This document shows, one piece after another, positions 7,552 through 10,035 of a DNA stretch of 10,035 nucleotides. A program made the position numbers and the translations under genes. The notes under the pieces were generated by a model that was given only the letters and a program-made list of their open reading frames with translations, did no database searches and was not told the origin of the DNA. Positions within the stretch are counted from its first letter, which is position 1; the number at the start of each line of letters is the position of its first letter. Source of the stretch: Pseudomonadota bacterium (GTDB lineage: Bacteria > Pseudomonadota > Alphaproteobacteria > Rhizobiales > Phreatobacteraceae); the NCBI GenBank assembly GCA_023416965.1, contig JAEZGJ010000155.1, positions 1 through 10,035 on the forward strand, read 5' to 3'.

Positions 7552-7574
7552 CCGAGGGATCTCAGAGGCCTATC

Positions 7575-8030
7575 ATGAACTTGCAACACCTCTTCCTGAA
7601 CGGCGATGGGCGCATCGGCCGGCAGGACTTCTGGATCGGCATGGTCATCCTGATCGTCGCCAATATCGTGCTCGGCTTCGTCGCCGGCCTCGTCGGCTGG
7701 GCAGCGGCCGGCATCTGGGGCGCGGCGATCCTCGCCGGCCTCGTCGGCCTCGCCATGACGCTGCCGGCCTATTTCCTGCTGGTGAAGCGGTCCAACGACC
7801 GCGACTATCCGCAGACCTATGTCCAGGCGCTGATGGCGCTCAACATCGCCTTCCAGATCAAGAACATGGTCGTGCCGATCGAGCTCGGCGGCCCGAGCCT
7901 TCTCTCCATGCTCTTCTCCCTGGCCATCGCCGTCGCCGGCCTCTGGGCCCTGGTCGATCTCGGCTTCTTCCAGGGCACCCGCGGCCCCAACCGCTACGGA
8001 CCGGACCCGCTCTCGGTTCCCGCATCCTGA
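7575..8030 (+). CDS. DUF805 domain membrane protein (second of two)
   Basis: A 151-residue membrane protein of the same family as the preceding gene. It begins MNLQHLFLNGDGRIGRQDFW, with the family's GRI-x-R-x-x-FW motif, then hydrophobic segments at about 20-42, 47-70, 85-100 and 108-130. The loop motif is KRSNDRDYPQTY, a clear departure from the HD-x-G-x-S consensus seen in the first copy, while the C-terminal NRYGPDPL is kept. The two copies are therefore paralogues that have diverged rather than a recent duplication. I chose the ATG at 7575, preceded by AGAGG at a normal distance, over a GTG/TTG-type start further upstream (7500) that would run through the repeat and hairpin region. dapE starts 13 bases after the stop. 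Function unknown. Confidence 0.92.
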   Translation: MNLQHLFLNGDGRIGRQDFWIGMVILIVANIVLGFVAGLVGWAAAGIWGAAILAGLVGLAMTLPAYFLLVKRSNDRDYPQTYVQALMALNIAFQIKNMVVPIELGGPSLLSMLFSLAIAVAGLWALVDLGFFQGTRGPNRYGPDPLSVPAS

Positions 8031-8043
8031 GGACCCATCCCGC

Positions 8044-9201
8044 ATGAGTGCAGATCCGGTCGCGCTGACGCGCGCCCTCGTCCGCTGCCCCTCCGTGACC
8101 CCGGCGGAGGGCGGCGCCCTCGACGCGCTGGAGGCGGTGCTGCGGCCGGCGGGCTTCACCGTCGACCGGGTTACCTTCTCCGAGTCCGGCACGCCGGACG
8201 TGGAGAACCTCTACGCGCGGATCGGCACCGGTGCGCCCTATCTGCTTTTCGCCGGGCATACCGACGTGGTGCCGCCCGGCGAGGTCGCCCGGTGGCGGCA
8301 CGCTCCTTTCGCCGGGGAGGTGGAGAACGGCGAGCTCTACGGCCGCGGCGCCGTGGACATGAAGGGCGGCATCGCCTGTTTCCTCGCCGCCACGCTCGAT
8401 CATCTCGCGGCGAATGGCGGCCGTCCCAGGGGCTCCATCGGCTTCCTCATCACCGGCGACGAGGAGGGTCCCTCCGTCAACGGCACGGTAAAGGTGCTGG
8501 AATGGGCCCATGCCCGCGGCGAGCGCTTCGACCACTGCATCGTCGGCGAGCCGAGCAATCCGCAAGCTCTCGGCGACATGATCAAGATCGGCCGCCGCGG
8601 CTCGCTCTCCGCCGTGGTCACGGTCGAAGGCCGCCAGGGCCACGTCGCCTATCCCGACCGCGCCGCCAATCCCATTCCCGTCCTGCTCGACATCCTTGCC
8701 CGGCTGACGGCCGAGCCGCTCGATGCGGGCAACGCCCATTTTCAGCCGTCCAACCTCGAGATCACCTCGGTCGATGTCGGCAACGCCGCCACCAACGTCA
8801 TCCCGCAGACCGCCACCGGCCGCTTCAACATCCGCTTCAACGACGAGCACACGCTTGACGGGCTGAAGGCGTGGATCGAGGGCGTCGCGGCGGCGGCCGC
8901 AAGGCCCGGCATGACAGCCACCGTCACCTGGGCCCGCGGCAATTCGCAGAGCTTCATCACCAAGCCCGGCCCCTTCGTCGCGCTGGTGAGCGAAGCCATC
9001 GCCGGGGTCACCGGCCGGCTGCCGGAGCTCTCCACCTCCGGTGGCACCTCCGACGCCCGCTTCATCAAGGACTATTGCCCAGTCATCGAGTTCGGCCTCG
9101 TCGGGCAGACCATGCATGCGGTGGACGAGCGCGTGCCGGTGGCCGACCTCGTGGCCCTCACCGCCATCTACCGGCGCATCATCGACCGCTATTTCGGCTG
9201 A
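8044..9201 (+). CDS. dapE: Succinyl-diaminopimelate desuccinylase
   Basis: DapE is the dinuclear zinc M20-family hydrolase that cleaves N-succinyl-L,L-diaminopimelate to succinate and L,L-diaminopimelate. The 385-residue length is normal. Metal and catalytic residues are in place: His72 in FAGHTDVVPPG, Asp105 in GRGAVDMKGG, the Glu140 base and Glu141 ligand in TGDEEGPS, Glu169 in VGEPS and His358 in QTMHAVDE. The dimerisation (lid) domain lies between, opening near KIGRRGSLSAVVTVEGRQGHVAYP. The ATG at 8044 follows GAGGA, which overlaps the stop of the second DUF805 gene, indicating translational coupling. Together with dapD this gives two steps of the succinylase branch in one cluster; the intervening aminotransferase (DapC/ArgD) is not in the window. 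The stop is six bases from the stop of the converging putA. Confidence 0.98.
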   Translation: MSADPVALTRALVRCPSVTPAEGGALDALEAVLRPAGFTVDRVTFSESGTPDVENLYARIGTGAPYLLFAGHTDVVPPGEVARWRHAPFAGEVENGELYGRGAVDMKGGIACFLAATLDHLAANGGRPRGSIGFLITGDEEGPSVNGTVKVLEWAHARGERFDHCIVGEPSNPQALGDMIKIGRRGSLSAVVTVEGRQGHVAYPDRAANPIPVLLDILARLTAEPLDAGNAHFQPSNLEITSVDVGNAATNVIPQTATGRFNIRFNDEHTLDGLKAWIEGVAAAAARPGMTATVTWARGNSQSFITKPGPFVALVSEAIAGVTGRLPELSTSGGTSDARFIKDYCPVIEFGLVGQTMHAVDERVPVADLVALTAIYRRIIDRYFG

Positions 9202-9207
9202 GCGGCC

Positions 9208-10035
9208 TCACCCCTCGCCGCCCGCCAGAAGGCTGGCATTGCCGCCGGCGGCGGCGGTGTTCACCGTCACCACCTGCTCCAGCGCGAAGCGCGGCAGGTA
9301 GTGAGGGCCGCCGGCCTTCGGCCCCGTGCCGGAGAGCGCCGATCCGCCGAAGGGCTGGGTGCCGACGACCGCGCCGATCATGTTGCGGTTGACGTAGACA
9401 TTGCCGTGGGAGAGCCGCGACACGGCCTCCTCCACCACCTGGTCGATGCGCGAATGGATGCCGAGGGTGAGTCCCGTGCCGTTGCCGGCGATGGCCTCGG
9501 TGAGCTGGCCGAGCCGCCCCGCCTTCCAGGTGGTGACGTGCAGGACCGGGCCGAAGACTTCCTCGGTGAGATCCTCCGGCTTCGCCACGCGGATGATCGC
9601 CGGGGCGACGAAGAGCCCCGCCGGCGCGTCGGCCGGAAGGCTCGCCTGCCAGACGAGGCGCCCCTCGGCCCTCGCCTTCTCCACCACCGCCTCGAGCCGC
9701 GCCTTCGCCTCCTCGTCTATGACAGGGCCGACATGGGTGGCGGGATCGGCCGGATCGCCGATCCTCAGCTCCGCCGCGGCGCCGCGGATCATTTCCAGCA
9801 TGCGGTCGGCGACGTCCTCCTGCAGGCAGAGGAGACGCAGGGCCGAGCAGCGCTGCCCGGCCGAGCGGAAGGCCGACATGATGACGTCGTCGCTCACCTG
9901 TTCCGGCAGGGCCGTGGCGTCGACGATCATGGCGTTGATGCCGCCGGTCTCGGCGATGAGCGGCACGATGGGGCCGCGCCTGGCGGCGAGCTGCTGGTTG
10001 ATCTTGCCTGCCACCTCGGTCGAGCCGGTGAAGGC
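9208..10035 (-). CDS. putA: Proline utilisation protein PutA, C-terminal P5C dehydrogenase part, truncated by window edge
   Basis: About 275 C-terminal residues of the aldehyde dehydrogenase domain that oxidises glutamate semialdehyde to glutamate with NAD+. The frame stays open to base 10035 and begins AFTGSTEV, so the GTG at 10014 is internal. Diagnostic pieces are PLIAETGGINAMIVDATALP (with the conserved ALDH Glu), SAFRSAGQRCSALRLLCLQ (catalytic Cys), ATHVGPVIDEEAKARLE, EVFGPVLHVTTW, GLTLGIHSRID, NVYVNRNMIGAVVG and QPFGGSALSGTGPKAGGPHYL. This wording, especially ALPEQV and GQRCSALR, is that of bifunctional PutA rather than stand-alone dehydrogenases. The protein ends soon after VNTAAAGGNASLLAGG, matching short type A PutAs without the extra C-terminal domain. 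The N-terminal proline dehydrogenase part would lie to the right of the window. The gene converges on dapE. Confidence 0.95.
   Translation of the reverse strand, partial: AFTGSTEVAGKINQQLAARRGPIVPLIAETGGINAMIVDATALPEQVSDDVIMSAFRSAGQRCSALRLLCLQEDVADRMLEMIRGAAAELRIGDPADPATHVGPVIDEEAKARLEAVVEKARAEGRLVWQASLPADAPAGLFVAPAIIRVAKPEDLTEEVFGPVLHVTTWKAGRLGQLTEAIAGNGTGLTLGIHSRIDQVVEEAVSRLSHGNVYVNRNMIGAVVGTQPFGGSALSGTGPKAGGPHYLPRFALEQVVTVNTAAAGGNASLLAGGEG

Noticed and set aside
7858..9117. Minus-strand frame of about 419 codons opposite dapE
   Set aside because: Antisense shadow; dapE has all its metal ligands in the + frame.
9238..9260. GCC/GGC-rich trinucleotide run near the end of putA
   Set aside because: It encodes the ordinary TAAAGG stretch of the PutA C-terminus with GC-rich codons; too short to be a notable tandem repeat.

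Overview
The window is a gene-dense, very GC-rich chromosomal segment with a strong preference for G or C at third codon positions. Protein similarity as I recognise it, short intergenic gaps and a CTTGACA-type -35 element point to an alphaproteobacterium, most likely of the order Hyphomicrobiales. This placement is inference from the proteins; no rRNA or tRNA is present. No stretch longer than about 200 bases lacks a gene.

Layout, left to right: (1) the C-terminal part of thiC (thiamine pyrimidine synthesis) followed 11 bases later by a small SAM-dependent methyltransferase gene, both on +; (2) a short minus-strand pair made of a DMP19/DUF4375-family gene and, downstream, an unrecognised gene that appears split by a one-base frameshift; (3) a + strand zinc-free MDR-type NADP-dependent oxidoreductase converging on a minus-strand VOC (glyoxalase/catechol-dioxygenase-like) gene, both stop codons lying inside one 16-bp palindrome; (4) a minus-strand CNNM/CorC-type membrane protein with a CBS pair, separated from the VOC gene by a nested inverted repeat; (5) a + strand run dapD - DUF805 - DUF805 - dapE; (6) the C-terminal part of putA (P5C dehydrogenase domain) on -, running off the right edge.

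Most of the window is core metabolism. DapD and DapE are the first and third enzymes of the succinylase branch of diaminopimelate/lysine synthesis (tetrahydrodipicolinate succinylation and succinyl-DAP desuccinylation). Two small DUF805 membrane proteins of unknown role sit between them in the same direction. ThiC makes HMP-P for thiamine, and PutA oxidises proline to glutamate. The part that looks most accessory is 1710-2873, where the DMP19-like gene and the frameshifted partner have less uniform codon use and lie between housekeeping genes. I did not find convincing evidence of a phage, transposon, CRISPR array or a complete new system. The best leads are the DMP19-linked unknown gene, the DUF805 doublet within the dap cluster, and the inverted repeats around the VOC gene.
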